Assembly: GCF_016424485.1 (NCBI RefSeq) | Contig: NZ_JAELUP010000020.1 | Span: 1-64,000 of the forward strand | Source: Paenibacillus roseus | GTDB lineage: Bacteria > Bacillota > Bacilli > Paenibacillales > Paenibacillaceae | DNA length: 64,000 nucleotides | Reading direction: 5' to 3' | Part shown: positions 52,646 to 62,550 of the stretch, one piece after another | Numbering within the stretch: position 1 is the stretch's first letter | Layout of the letters: each line of letters begins with the position of its first letter | The notes under the pieces: generated by a model | What the model saw: the letters and a program-made list of their open reading frames with translations, nothing else | Database searches by the model: none | What the model was told of the DNA's origin: nothing | Made by a program: the position numbers and the translations under genes

Positions 52646-53514
52646 AGCGAATATCGATTTCGAATATCGTCATCTCGCTGGTGTTGGGGCTATTGGCGGT
52701 TGTAGCGGTATTCCCATTTTATCAGACGCTCGTGCTCTCGTTCTCTACGATATTAGACAAGAAGTCGGCGGGGGTTCTGATCTTTCCGAAATCGTTCGAT
52801 ATTTCCGCCTATCGCTACATTTTTCTGCAAGGGAAAGTGACGAACGGCCTCCTTATATCGATTGTCGTTACCGTTCTCGGCACCATGGTGAACATGGCGG
52901 TCACGACAGCGGGTGCGTATGCCTTGTCCAAGAAGACGATGCCAGGGCGGAATGTTATCTTTACGTTGGTCATCTTCACGATGTTTTTTTCAGGCGGACT
53001 GATTCCTTACTATTTGACGATACAGGGACTTCACTTGCAAAACAACCTGCTCGTAATGATTTTGCCGACCGCGGTAAATGCGTTCTATTTGATTCTAATG
53101 AAGAACTTCTTCAGCACGATCAGTCCCGCGCTTGAAGAGTCGGCCAAAATCGATGGGGCGAACGACTTGAGCATCCTGGTTCGCATTGTCGTGCCGGTGT
53201 CCTTGCCCATTATGGCGACGATCACTTTGTTCTATGCGGTCGATCGCTGGAACGAATGGTGGCTGCCCATGCTGTTCATCAACAATACAAGCTTGCAGCC
53301 GCTACAGCTTGTGCTGCGCGACGCCATCACGAATTTAAGCCAAACGATGAACAGCACGACCGGCTCCCAACTGGCGGCAGGCGTTCAGAATGTGTACGCG
53401 GATTCCGTTAAGTCGGCCATGATAGTCGTATCCGCAGTACCTATTTTGTTGGTTTATCCTTTCGTGCAAAAGTATTTCAATGCCGGAATTATGATCGGTT
53501 CCGTCAAGGGATAA
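52642..53514 (+). CDS. Sugar ABC transporter permease, YtcP type
   Basis: A 290-residue permease with six helices. It starts at TTG 52642 inside the previous stop (TTGA overlap), behind GGAGGAGGGG. The EAA loop is LEESAKIDGANDLSILVRIV, followed by VPVSLPIMATIT. The C-terminus FVQKYFNAGIMIGSVKG is typical of the group. It forms the channel with the upstream permease for an oligosaccharide. Confidence 0.92.
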   Translation: MKRISISNIVISLVLGLLAVVAVFPFYQTLVLSFSTILDKKSAGVLIFPKSFDISAYRYIFLQGKVTNGLLISIVVTVLGTMVNMAVTTAGAYALSKKTMPGRNVIFTLVIFTMFFSGGLIPYYLTIQGLHLQNNLLVMILPTAVNAFYLILMKNFFSTISPALEESAKIDGANDLSILVRIVVPVSLPIMATITLFYAVDRWNEWWLPMLFINNTSLQPLQLVLRDAITNLSQTMNSTTGSQLAAGVQNVYADSVKSAMIVVSAVPILLVYPFVQKYFNAGIMIGSVKG

Positions 53515-53573
53515 TAATAAGGGCTTTGGCCGTTATTATAAATTGTGCTATAAATGACAGGGAGGGTTACAGG

Positions 53574-55184
53574 ATGAACTTGAAACGAACAGCAATGACG
53601 GGGGTCGCGCTTTTGCTAATCGCCGGTATCGTGCTTGGGGGTTGCGGCAAAGACAGGGATACGAATTCAGCCGCAGGCTCGTCCAATTCGTCTGCCAGCA
53701 GCTCCACAACGGACAGCAATTTGGAGTTGAGTGTCGCAGCTTGGGATATTCAAACTGGCTTCGACAATCCGAACGCGAAGAACGATACGATCTATAACGA
53801 CTTAACGGCGAAATTTAATGTAAAGATCAAGCCGGTTCAGGTGACATGGAACGATTGGCAGGATAAAGCCAAAGTGTGGGCGGCTTCTAGCCAACTGCCG
53901 GATATTTTCGTCAATTCGCTAGCTACGGACAACCCGGGACTGTATACGACATGGGCGAAGCAAGGCGTCATTAAAGCAATACCCGACGATTTGAGCGCCT
54001 ATCCAAATTTGCAGAAAATCTTCTCTTTACCGTCTGTCCAACCGCTTAAAGTCAACGGCAAGTTCTACATGATTCCCAGAATGAGCTACGACGACTCCAG
54101 TGACTGGGTGCTGGATCGCCCCATTCGCTATCGGAAGGATTGGGCGGCACAAGCCGGATTTACCTCGGAGCCGGAAAGCTTCGACGATTTCGTGAAGATG
54201 ACCCAAGCGGTGATGAAGCAGCACCCGGGCATTATCGGATTGTCGACCAACAACCAGAGCTACTTGCTGACGCTATTTTTGGGAAGCTTCCCCGAGCTGA
54301 CGAATATCAAAACGTGGGTCAAAGAGAACGACAAGTGGATTCCTGCCTTTGCATCCGAGAAGGCCTATACCGGCATTGAGCAGCTTCGTTCGCTTTATAC
54401 CGATGGGATTCTGGACAAGGACATCGCGATCCAGAAGGATGCCGACGGCGTCTCGAAATTTTTGGCCGGGCAGAGCTTTGCGGTATTCGGATTAGGGACG
54501 ATGACGGATGACAAATTGGCATCCTTCACGAAAGCAAATCCAGGCGTGAGCGCATCGAATGCGATTGGCTACATGAATATTTGGCCTGCGGCAGATGGCA
54601 AGCGTTATACGTTCGTGGAAACGCCATACTGGTCGGAAACCTACTTCCCAAGCTCGCTCAGCGACGAAAAATTCGAACGCGCGTTGAAGCTGATGGATTA
54701 TTTGGCCTCCGAAGAATTTGCAGGTCTAATGGCGAACGGCATCGAAAACGTCGATTACAAGATCGATAACGGCAAATCGGTATCGCTGCTGAAGGACAAC
54801 GAATCGCTGGGTGAAAAGTATCCGATTACCAAAAATCTAGCCTTCCTGGGCACTTGGAACAACGGATTCCTCTACACGGGCAAGCAAGTTGTGAGCCGCA
54901 ACAGCGAGATGGCCGCCTTGCAGCAAGATCAAATCGATACGTACAATAAATTCAAAAGTGAAGATACGCCTACGCCGATTGATTTCAATGTGTTCCTTCT
55001 TTCCACGCCTGCAAAGGATAAACTGGGCTCGCTGAAAATTTCCGATGATATCGTTAAGGTCATTCTCGAAAAAGGGGACCCGATAACCGTTTGGAAAAAC
55101 ATTCTCAAGGGCTACGACTCGAAAGGCGTGCAAGACGCAATCAAGGAAGTCAACGCAGAGGCGGCTAAACAGGGCATCCAATAA
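53574..55184 (+). CDS. Extracellular solute-binding lipoprotein
   Basis: A 536-residue lipoprotein. ATG 53574 follows GGGAGGG. Its signal peptide ends in the lipobox LGGC (Cys near residue 24), followed by a Ser/Asn-rich linker. Family 1-type sugar-binding fold, LplA-like in length, with features such as DKAKVWAASSQLPDIFVN. It captures the sugar for the two permeases encoded just upstream. A strong hairpin follows the gene, before the glycosidases. Confidence 0.9.
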   Translation: MNLKRTAMTGVALLLIAGIVLGGCGKDRDTNSAAGSSNSSASSSTTDSNLELSVAAWDIQTGFDNPNAKNDTIYNDLTAKFNVKIKPVQVTWNDWQDKAKVWAASSQLPDIFVNSLATDNPGLYTTWAKQGVIKAIPDDLSAYPNLQKIFSLPSVQPLKVNGKFYMIPRMSYDDSSDWVLDRPIRYRKDWAAQAGFTSEPESFDDFVKMTQAVMKQHPGIIGLSTNNQSYLLTLFLGSFPELTNIKTWVKENDKWIPAFASEKAYTGIEQLRSLYTDGILDKDIAIQKDADGVSKFLAGQSFAVFGLGTMTDDKLASFTKANPGVSASNAIGYMNIWPAADGKRYTFVETPYWSETYFPSSLSDEKFERALKLMDYLASEEFAGLMANGIENVDYKIDNGKSVSLLKDNESLGEKYPITKNLAFLGTWNNGFLYTGKQVVSRNSEMAALQQDQIDTYNKFKSEDTPTPIDFNVFLLSTPAKDKLGSLKISDDIVKVILEKGDPITVWKNILKGYDSKGVQDAIKEVNAEAAKQGIQ

Positions 55185-55213
55185 TCGAGTTGGATGAACT
55201 GCAAGCCGACAGC

Positions 55214-55262
55214 ACGAAGAAGCTTCTACGCCATCTTAACGGTGGAGGCGAAGCTTCTTCCA
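55214..55262 (+). promoter_or_regulatory. Intercistronic stem-loop before GH95
   Basis: GAAGAAGCTTC pairs with GAAGCTTCTTC across about 25 nt, with extra inner pairs and no T-run. It is better explained as an mRNA-stability or processing hairpin, which would keep transporter mRNA above enzyme mRNA, than as a full terminator. Confidence 0.5.
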
Positions 55263-55321
55263 TTGTACGAACCGCGACCTGTAGGTCGATAGGATTGAGA
55301 TTGGAGGAATGGCTTATTTCG

Positions 55322-57691
55322 ATGTTCATACAATTTCGTTCACCTGCCCGATTCTGGACAGAAGCGCTTCCGATCGGAAACGGAAATTTAGGCGGCATGA
55401 TTTTTGGCGGCGTGGAGAAGGAACGGATCGCTTTGAATGAGGACACGCTTTGGTCGGGCAATCCAAAGAACTGGAACAACCAGGTAGCAAACGAGGTTTT
55501 GTCTCGAATGAGGGAAAGCATCGAAGGCGAAAGGTATGCAGAAGCCGATCTGCTTGGAAAAGAAATGATGGGACCCTACACGCAATCTTATCTTCCCTTC
55601 GGCGACCTGCGATTGAAAATGGATCATGGAAACGTCTATAGCGATTATGAACGAAGGCTCGACCTCACGACGGGGGTTATTTCGGTCGTTTATCGCATCG
55701 GTGAAATTCAATACACGCGAGAAATATTCGCATCCTTCCCGGATAAATGCATCGTCGTCAGATTATCGTCCAGCAAGCCGGGGGCGCTAAGTTTCCTTGC
55801 TTCTTTGGAAGGTTCGCTGAGGTATGAATCTTTCGTTCAGTTCGACCAATTCATCGTTTCGGGTACCGCGCCTGAACAGATATCCCCGCCGTATTACGAT
55901 GTGGATGATCCGGTTCGGTATGGAGACCCGGAGCACTCAAGCGCGTTACAATTTCATGGCCGGTTGGCGGTATCCCATGAGAATGGCGCGATCATTGCGG
56001 ATACGAACGGGGTTCGCGTTCATGGTGCGACAACCGCGACATTGTATTTCAGCGCGGCGACCTCGTTCGATGCCGTCTTGAGAGCGAGCAACAAACAGAA
56101 TCCGCCGGATAAATATACAGCCAGGGTGATCGAGGCGGTACTGAGTAAGCGTTATGAAGAAATTCGCAAGGATCATCTTGCGGATCATGCCGAATTATTT
56201 AATCGGGTTTCTTTGCAGCTCGGAGATCGCAAAACGCCGCTGGATATCCCTACGCCTGATCGCATTGCCAAATACGGCAGCGATGACCTCGGGCTGGTGG
56301 AGCTGCTGTTTCAATTCGGCAGATACTTGATGATTGCCAGCTCGCGTCCGGGGACACAGCCAGCGAACCTTCAAGGCATATGGAACGAGGAAACGCGAGC
56401 GCCATGGAGCAGCAACTACACCTTGAACATTAATACGGAAATGAACTATTGGCCTGCAGAATCCTGCAATTTGCCGGAGCTTCATGAACCGTTGATTGAA
56501 TTTATAAGGCGCTTGGCTGCCAATGGCAAGAAGACCGCGCAAATCAACTATGGGGCAAGAGGCTGGGTTGCTCACCACAACTCGGACATATGGGGCCAAA
56601 CGTCACCGGTCGGCGACTATGGACACGGAGATCCGGTATGGGCGCTCTGGCCGATGGGCGGCGTGTGGCTCACACAGCACCTGTGGGAGCATTATGCGTT
56701 TAGCGGCGACGAAACGTTTTTGCGGGATACGGCTTATCCTGTCATGAAGGAAGCGGCTCTCTTCTGTCTGGATTGGTTATACGAGAATAAGGAGGGCTGG
56801 TTGATTACCGCGCCTTCCACCTCTCCCGAGCATAAATTTCGCATAGCGGATGAGACATATGCGATAAGCGCCGCCACGACCATGGATATAAGCCTGATCG
56901 GGGAATTGTTCATGAATTGCCGACTGGCGGCAATTCAGTTACGGACGGATGAAGCATTCGTCCAAACGCTATCGGAGGCTTCCGAGAAATTAATGCCGCT
57001 GCAAATCGGCAGTCAAGGTCAGCTTCAGGAATGGTTCAAAGATTTCAGGGACGAAGATGAGCATCATCGCCATGTGTCTCATCTTGTGGGCGTTTACCCG
57101 GGGCGACTCATTTCGGAGCAAGCAAGCCCCTCCCTTTTTAATGCCGCCAAGACCTCGCTTGAATTGAGGGGCGATGGGGGGACAGGATGGAGCCTCGGCT
57201 GGAAAATCGGACTGTGGGCACGCTTCAAGGACGGCAATCGCGCGGAAAAATTGATTTCGAACCTGTTAACCTTGATCGACGGGGATGAGCCTCAGAATAC
57301 TCAGCGGGGCGGCGTATACGCGAATCTGTTTGATGCGCATCCTCCTTTCCAAATCGACGGCAATTTCGCCGCTACATCAGGAGTAGCCGAGATGCTTCTT
57401 CAATCTCATCAAGGCTTTCTGGAATTATTGCCGGCTTTGCCGGATCGATGGTTTTGCGGAAAGGTGACAGGACTGCGTGCGCGCGGGGGATATGAGGTGG
57501 AGCTGGAATGGAAATCAGGACAACTAACGGGGGCAGCGATCTTGTCGAATCGGAATCAGACTTGTAAAATAAAGCTAAGTCAGCAAATCAACATCCTTGC
57601 GGAGGGTGAACCGATTCCCCTTCAAGTAGAAGAAGGGCTGGTCCGTTTCCAAGTTGAGAAGGGAAAGACTTATGTCCTGGCGGTGGTGTGA
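55322..57691 (+). CDS. Alpha-L-fucosidase, GH95
   Basis: A cytoplasmic 789-residue family 95 enzyme, which inverts and usually cleaves alpha-1,2-linked fucose on galactose. ATG 55322 gives the family start (RFWTEALPIGNGNLGGMIFG). GGAGG is 14 bp upstream, rather far; the frame is open back to 55190. Signatures are NLQGIWNEETRAPWSSNYTL, NINTEMNYWPAESCNLPEL, HHNSDIWG, APSTSPEHKF (general acid Glu) and DGNFAATSGVAEMLLQSH (base Asp region). No signal peptide, so it acts on imported oligosaccharides. First of three glycosidase genes. Confidence 0.9.
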   Translation: MFIQFRSPARFWTEALPIGNGNLGGMIFGGVEKERIALNEDTLWSGNPKNWNNQVANEVLSRMRESIEGERYAEADLLGKEMMGPYTQSYLPFGDLRLKMDHGNVYSDYERRLDLTTGVISVVYRIGEIQYTREIFASFPDKCIVVRLSSSKPGALSFLASLEGSLRYESFVQFDQFIVSGTAPEQISPPYYDVDDPVRYGDPEHSSALQFHGRLAVSHENGAIIADTNGVRVHGATTATLYFSAATSFDAVLRASNKQNPPDKYTARVIEAVLSKRYEEIRKDHLADHAELFNRVSLQLGDRKTPLDIPTPDRIAKYGSDDLGLVELLFQFGRYLMIASSRPGTQPANLQGIWNEETRAPWSSNYTLNINTEMNYWPAESCNLPELHEPLIEFIRRLAANGKKTAQINYGARGWVAHHNSDIWGQTSPVGDYGHGDPVWALWPMGGVWLTQHLWEHYAFSGDETFLRDTAYPVMKEAALFCLDWLYENKEGWLITAPSTSPEHKFRIADETYAISAATTMDISLIGELFMNCRLAAIQLRTDEAFVQTLSEASEKLMPLQIGSQGQLQEWFKDFRDEDEHHRHVSHLVGVYPGRLISEQASPSLFNAAKTSLELRGDGGTGWSLGWKIGLWARFKDGNRAEKLISNLLTLIDGDEPQNTQRGGVYANLFDAHPPFQIDGNFAATSGVAEMLLQSHQGFLELLPALPDRWFCGKVTGLRARGGYEVELEWKSGQLTGAAILSNRNQTCKIKLSQQINILAEGEPIPLQVEEGLVRFQVEKGKTYVLAVV

Positions 57692-57736
57692 GTTACAGTC
57701 AGCACAGTTCAATACTCGGAAATGAGGAAGCGGATT

Positions 57737-59086
57737 ATGAAATCACTACAACAATTGAAAAGTCAATACGTCCCGGTAGAGGTGCCGAAGCAATCGGCAG
57801 AGAAGATGCAGTGGTTCCGGGATGGCAAGTTCGGCATGTTCATCCACTGGGGGCTCTACTCCCTGCTTGGTCGCGGAGAATGGGTCATGTTCAATGAACG
57901 GATGGCTGCCGAACAGTATGCCGAACTCGCCAAGCAGTTCGACGCCTCGGGCTTTGATCCGAAAGCCTGGGCTAGAACGGCCAAAGAAGCAGGAATGAAA
58001 TATATGGTGCTCACGACCAAACATCATGACGGCTTTGCTCTATTTCAGACGGAGGCAAGCGCGTTTAACAGTGTCAATTCCGCTGCGGGGAGAGATTTGG
58101 TCGCTGAATACGTGGAAGCTTGCAGAAGCGAAGGGTTAAAAGTCGGCTTCTATTACTCTCCGATGGATTGGCGCTTCCCGGGTTACTTTTTTCCGGAAAT
58201 GTATATCAGCAGCGCGTTGGAAATGAAAGAACAATGCTGGACGCAAATTCGGGAACTGATGAGCAACTATGGAAAAATAGATATGTTGTGGTATGACGGG
58301 GAGTGGTTGGCGCATGGGGGCATTCACTACGACACTCGCATCCCGGGATGGATTACGAACAAAGAATGGATGCACGACGAGACGTATTTCAAAGTGAATT
58401 ACTTCTGGGAGTCGGAACGGCTCAACGCGATGGTTCGTGAACTTCAGCCAGACATTATGATTAACAATCGGTCTGGTTGGGAAGGCGATTTCGTCGTTCG
58501 GGAACGTTCTATTGGAGAAATACGGACGGATAAGCCATGGGATTCCTGCGATTGCTTGGCCGATTCGTGGGGGTGGATGCCGGACCGCCAGATGCTCTCG
58601 CTGCGACAGCTTGTCGACAGATTCATCCGCATTGTCACGAGGGACGGCACTTTCTTGTTGAACGTCGGCCCTCAAGGAGCCGGCGAGATCGAGGCGGCGC
58701 AAGCGGAGCGCCTCAAGCAAATGGGGGACTGGTTGGCACGCTATGGAGAATCCGTATACGGAACGCGGGGCGGGCCCTTTCTTCCGGCTGCCTGGGGAGG
58801 CTCCGTCTACCGCGATTCCACGGTGTACCTGCACATTACGGAATGGGTGGATGATACCATTGTGCTGCGCGATGCGCCTCCCAATTTGTTGACGTCTAGC
58901 AGCTTGACTTCCGAGGGCGTCACAGTTAGCCGAACTGACGATAATAAGCTGCTGATAACTGTTCCTGAAGGCGAGCGTCATCCGCTTGATACGATCATCG
59001 TGCTGCAGTTCAAAGACCCGATTAAGTGGGAAGGGCATGCCGTTGAAGAACAAATTACGCATGGCCTGGGCGATGGCTTGGCATAA
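57737..59086 (+). CDS. Alpha-L-fucosidase, GH29
   Basis: A 449-residue retaining fucosidase. ATG 57737 has AGGAAG 6 bp upstream; ATG 57722 is the alternative. Signatures are FRDGKFGMFIHWGLYSLLG, YMVLTTKHHDGFALF, YYSPMDWRFP and MLWYDGEW with predicted nucleophile Asp187. A C-terminal beta-sandwich follows (about 350-449). No signal peptide. GH29 enzymes often prefer alpha-1,3/1,4 linkages or small substrates, so this complements GH95. It begins 45 bp after the GH95 stop. Confidence 0.9.
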   Translation: MKSLQQLKSQYVPVEVPKQSAEKMQWFRDGKFGMFIHWGLYSLLGRGEWVMFNERMAAEQYAELAKQFDASGFDPKAWARTAKEAGMKYMVLTTKHHDGFALFQTEASAFNSVNSAAGRDLVAEYVEACRSEGLKVGFYYSPMDWRFPGYFFPEMYISSALEMKEQCWTQIRELMSNYGKIDMLWYDGEWLAHGGIHYDTRIPGWITNKEWMHDETYFKVNYFWESERLNAMVRELQPDIMINNRSGWEGDFVVRERSIGEIRTDKPWDSCDCLADSWGWMPDRQMLSLRQLVDRFIRIVTRDGTFLLNVGPQGAGEIEAAQAERLKQMGDWLARYGESVYGTRGGPFLPAAWGGSVYRDSTVYLHITEWVDDTIVLRDAPPNLLTSSSLTSEGVTVSRTDDNKLLITVPEGERHPLDTIIVLQFKDPIKWEGHAVEEQITHGLGDGLA

Positions 59087-59133
59087 CTTTGCACTTAGAG
59101 ATAGAATAAGCTTGAGAGCTGAGGAGCTGGATC

Positions 59134-61236
59134 ATGGGAAAATCGTTAAAAACCGACCGTTTTACACTAGGCGTCTGCTACTATCCCGAGCATTGGGACG
59201 AAGCGTTGTGGGAAGAAGATTTCCAGCGCATGAAAGCGATGCGCTTTGACATCATTAGAATTGCTGAGTTTGCTTGGGCGATTTTCGAGCCGGAGGAAGG
59301 GCGTTATGACTTCTCACTGTTCGATCGCGCGCTTGATGCCGCGCATCGCCATGGACTGAAAGTGATCATGGGGACGCCGACTGCGACGCCGCCGGCGTGG
59401 CTGACGACGAAATATCCCGAGGTGCTTAACGCGACAATCGACGGTCTGCCGTATCATCATGGGGCGCGTCGCCATTATAACTACAGTTCGACGAAATATC
59501 GGGAGCTGTGCGCGAATATTGTACGGCGGATGGCCGTGCATTTCAAGGACCATCCTGCGATTGTCGGGTGGCAGATCGACAACGAGTTCAACTGCCAGAT
59601 CGATACGTACTACGCTGAAGCCGATCATCTCGCGTTCCGGGAGTGGCTGAAGCGCAAATACGGTACGTTGGACAAGTTGAATCAGGCGTGGGGGACGGTC
59701 TTCTGGAGCCAGACCTATACCGATTGGGAGCAGGTTCATCTGACACGTCGTGTCGTGTCCAATACGCCGAACCCACATCAGGCGCTGGATGAGAAACGAT
59801 TCATTTCTGACAATACGATCGACTTTGCGAAGGTGCAGACCGATATTTTGCGCGACATTGCGCCGCACCACTGGTTGACGACAAACGGTCTGTTCGGTCA
59901 TTTGGACAGCCATCGGCTGACGGACGAGCAGCTCGATTTTTTCTCGTATGATACGTATCCGTTGTTTGCGACGATTTTTAACGATCCAAATGAAGAGGAA
60001 CCGCTCCTCGACCGAAAATGGAGTTTGAACCTGAGCGCTGTACGTGATGTAAGTCCTAACTTCTGTGTCATGGAGCAACAGTCGGGTCCGGGAGGATGGA
60101 CGAACAGCATCGAGTTGCCTACGCCCGAGCCAGGGCAAATGCGGCTCTGGACGTACCAATCGATCGCGCACGGCGCGGATATGGTTCTGTTCTTTCGCTG
60201 GCGGACGGCAACGGTCGGTACGGAAATGTACTGGCACGGCATTAACGATTACCATAACCAGCCCAATCGGCGCGTGGCGGAAGCGACCATTATTGGCGAG
60301 GAATTGCAACGGCTTGGCGAAGGGCTCGTCGGCCGTCGGTACGTTGCCGAAGTGGCGTTGCTCGACGACTACGACAATGAATGGGACGGCGAGCACGACA
60401 CCTATCCGGGCGCGCTGCGCGGCGCGAGCTACGGCGCGTGGTACAAGCAGCTCCAATACCGTCACATTCCGGCGGACCGGGTGAAGTTGCGGACGGGGGT
60501 CGGGCTGGACGAGCTGCGCAAGTACAAATTTGTCGTCTATCCGCATCCGGCGATTTTGACGGAGGAAACGGCAATGCTGCTGAAGGAGTACGTGAAAGGC
60601 GGGGGCAAAGTCGTATTCGGTGCGCGCACCGGGTACAAGGACGAAACCGGCCGGTGTCGGATGATGCCGTTCCCGGGTTATGCAGCCGAGCTGTGCGGCA
60701 TTCATCTAGAAGACTTTACGCGTATTGCAGGTACAGTGAAGCCTGCGTTGGTCAGGATGGTTGGCGAAGCAGCAGGATTGACGGCGGGAGCGGTCGCGGA
60801 GGCTGCCTCAGAATTCCCTGCGATCAAGTTTAATGACATTATTGCGGTGGATCAACCGAGCGTGACGGTCGAAGCGGAATATACGACGGCTTATTACGCG
60901 GGCAAACCGGCCATGACCTGCAACCGCGTCGGCGCGGGTGAGGCTTGGTACTACGGCGCGGCGTTCTCAGAGGCGGTCGTCGACAAGCTGATTAATCGGC
61001 TCGGGCTGCAATCACCGGTCGCTGACTGGTGCGAGCTGCCGCGCCAAGTGGAGCTGGCTGTCCGCGTCGATGATGCCGGGGAAGCGTGGCATTTCCTGCT
61101 GAACTACGGGGCCAACGAAGCGTACATTCGCGTCGCAGAAGAAGTCGAGGACGTCATTAGCGGTGAATGGCTGACTGGCGATGCGACGATACCGGGGTAC
61201 GGAGTGCGAATTTTGCGAAAGAGCGATAAAAGCTGA
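59134..61236 (+). CDS. Beta-galactosidase, GH42
   Basis: A 700-residue cytoplasmic family 42 enzyme. ATG 59134 follows GAGGAG. The barrel has LGVCYYPEHWDEALWEEDF, acid/base Glu151 in GWQIDNEFNC and nucleophile Glu314 in CVMEQQSGPGGW. A trimerisation domain with YVKGGGKVVFG (about 400-610) and a C-terminal beta domain follow. It should remove beta-galactose exposed once fucose is gone. Last gene of the locus, 47 bp after GH29 and before a terminator. Confidence 0.93.
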   Translation: MGKSLKTDRFTLGVCYYPEHWDEALWEEDFQRMKAMRFDIIRIAEFAWAIFEPEEGRYDFSLFDRALDAAHRHGLKVIMGTPTATPPAWLTTKYPEVLNATIDGLPYHHGARRHYNYSSTKYRELCANIVRRMAVHFKDHPAIVGWQIDNEFNCQIDTYYAEADHLAFREWLKRKYGTLDKLNQAWGTVFWSQTYTDWEQVHLTRRVVSNTPNPHQALDEKRFISDNTIDFAKVQTDILRDIAPHHWLTTNGLFGHLDSHRLTDEQLDFFSYDTYPLFATIFNDPNEEEPLLDRKWSLNLSAVRDVSPNFCVMEQQSGPGGWTNSIELPTPEPGQMRLWTYQSIAHGADMVLFFRWRTATVGTEMYWHGINDYHNQPNRRVAEATIIGEELQRLGEGLVGRRYVAEVALLDDYDNEWDGEHDTYPGALRGASYGAWYKQLQYRHIPADRVKLRTGVGLDELRKYKFVVYPHPAILTEETAMLLKEYVKGGGKVVFGARTGYKDETGRCRMMPFPGYAAELCGIHLEDFTRIAGTVKPALVRMVGEAAGLTAGAVAEAASEFPAIKFNDIIAVDQPSVTVEAEYTTAYYAGKPAMTCNRVGAGEAWYYGAAFSEAVVDKLINRLGLQSPVADWCELPRQVELAVRVDDAGEAWHFLLNYGANEAYIRVAEEVEDVISGEWLTGDATIPGYGVRILRKSDKS

Positions 61237-61300
61237 TACTGGCTTGGAGACAGAGTCGATCAAATAAGTAGATAAAGCTTTGGAAGTTGATGTTATATTG

Positions 61301-61333
61301 AAGAAACCCGCCGATAAAGCGGGTTCTTTTGTT
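61301..61333 (+). terminator. Terminator between GH42 and the minus-strand repair gene
   Basis: GAAACCCGC pairs with GCGGGTTC, followed by TTTTGTTG. It lies between convergent genes. Confidence 0.8.
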
Positions 61334-61422
61334 GTACACCCACATGGACGTCAAAAATCCGCAATGGATGCCGTTTGAGTGAATGTAGGCCCGCTTGTTT
61401 CTTGTGGCAGGAAAGCAGAAGT

Positions 61423-62130
61423 TTAACATCGTACATGCTTTCGTTTAAAGCCAAGTTTTCCTCTCGCTGCAGTCTTTTGAATATTTCCGACAGCGTTTAG
61501 GAACTTGCTTTTTCCCGTGTCACTTTTGACCTCTACCGGGCTTACTGCATTCCCTGTAGCCACCGCCTTGTCGTGAAGTGGTAAATAGGAAGTCGCCACC
61601 GTGTATATAAAATTGCTCATTGAATATTTCGTTCGCTCGGGAGCAGCGTGGATCGTATTCTCCACCTGTTCAAGCATCTTGGTAAGTTTGCTTTTCGAAA
61701 ATTCGCTGTCCGGACGGCTCCCCAATAACCAGCAATAGCAACTCCAGCCTGCTGACATTCTCAGATCTTCGCCACTTGCAATCCACTTATCGGCAACCTC
61801 TTGCGCAATATCCGCTTCCGACAAAGTGACCGCTACTACAAAATCGGACAACATATAAAAATATGCCGAATCCAGCCAACGGTCATAATCCGCCTCAGTC
61901 ATGGAATTTGGCTCAGCTATGATTCCGGCAAAGTACATTGCGTCGTAATTCCCCGAGGCATAAAGCTGCTCCGCCAAAGGTTGATTGAGCTTGGTCTTCT
62001 TGAAAATTGGTTTCATTTCTCCTGTCGCCACTCCAAAAAGCGGCTCCTGCGCGCCATTGGAAAGGTACATTTTCTTGAGTCGTTCCTTGCCGAGAGCTTC
62101 GAGTTCCTGCATCACCGTTTCTGAATTCAT
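61423..62130 (-). CDS. DNA alkylation repair protein, AlkD-like HEAT-repeat family
   Basis: A 235-residue all-helical protein on the minus strand. The ATG at 62130 is preceded by GAAGGAAG. Segments such as LFGVATGEMKPIFKKTKLNQ, QLYASGNYDAMYFAGIIAEP and LSDFVVAVTLSEADIAQEVA match the DNA alkylation repair (PF08713-type) family, whose AlkD members excise positively charged alkylated bases. The expected Asp/Trp/Arg pocket could not be confirmed by eye. It is divergent from the downstream cas5 gene and convergent with the glycosidase operon. Confidence 0.8.
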   Translation of the reverse strand: MNSETVMQELEALGKERLKKMYLSNGAQEPLFGVATGEMKPIFKKTKLNQPLAEQLYASGNYDAMYFAGIIAEPNSMTEADYDRWLDSAYFYMLSDFVVAVTLSEADIAQEVADKWIASGEDLRMSAGWSCYCWLLGSRPDSEFSKSKLTKMLEQVENTIHAAPERTKYSMSNFIYTVATSYLPLHDKAVATGNAVSPVEVKSDTGKSKFLNAVGNIQKTAARGKLGFKRKHVRC

Positions 62131-62550
62131 CGTTTTACACTTCCTTCGCCTGGAGGGTTGCCGATATATTTCTTAAGTATATGATACCTGACTCCACTCA
62201 AAGGTGCCACTGCCTAACCCACTCCCTATCAGCTTGCGCCGCTCGAACACAAGCTTTGCAAAAGGAACATGGGGAGGAAAATTCCATCCTGATTTTCAAC
62301 CGCAGAAAATGATGTCACCACGTATCGCATTCTATAGGCCTATGGGACGATGAATTGTCCGTAAGTTTACTTTTTCCCAGCTGTCCAATAAATAATTTCA
62401 ACTACCTGCTATCGAATATATAGTAAAATCATACTACACATATAGACCTATTGCGAGTATACTAAAAGAGTATATTCCAAAAATGGAAGGGGGAGGTAAG
62501 CCCTGCGTAGGTAAGTGCTTTTCGGCTTTAAATTTAGGGGAGGAGACATA
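62131..62550 (+). other. Intergenic region upstream of orphan cas5
   Basis: 420 bp without a gene. A weak promoter is possible: TTCAAC (62397-62402) with TATAGT (62419-62424). Two copies of GAGTATA (62455-62461 and 62469-62475) follow it and could be an operator. No cas3 remnant and no CRISPR repeat were seen. GGGGAGGAG lies directly before the cas5 start. Confidence 0.45.

Noticed and set aside
59314-60705. Minus-strand 463-codon frame inside the GH42 gene
   Set aside because: A long shadow frame caused by GC-biased codon use in the beta-galactosidase gene; it lacks any domain pattern.
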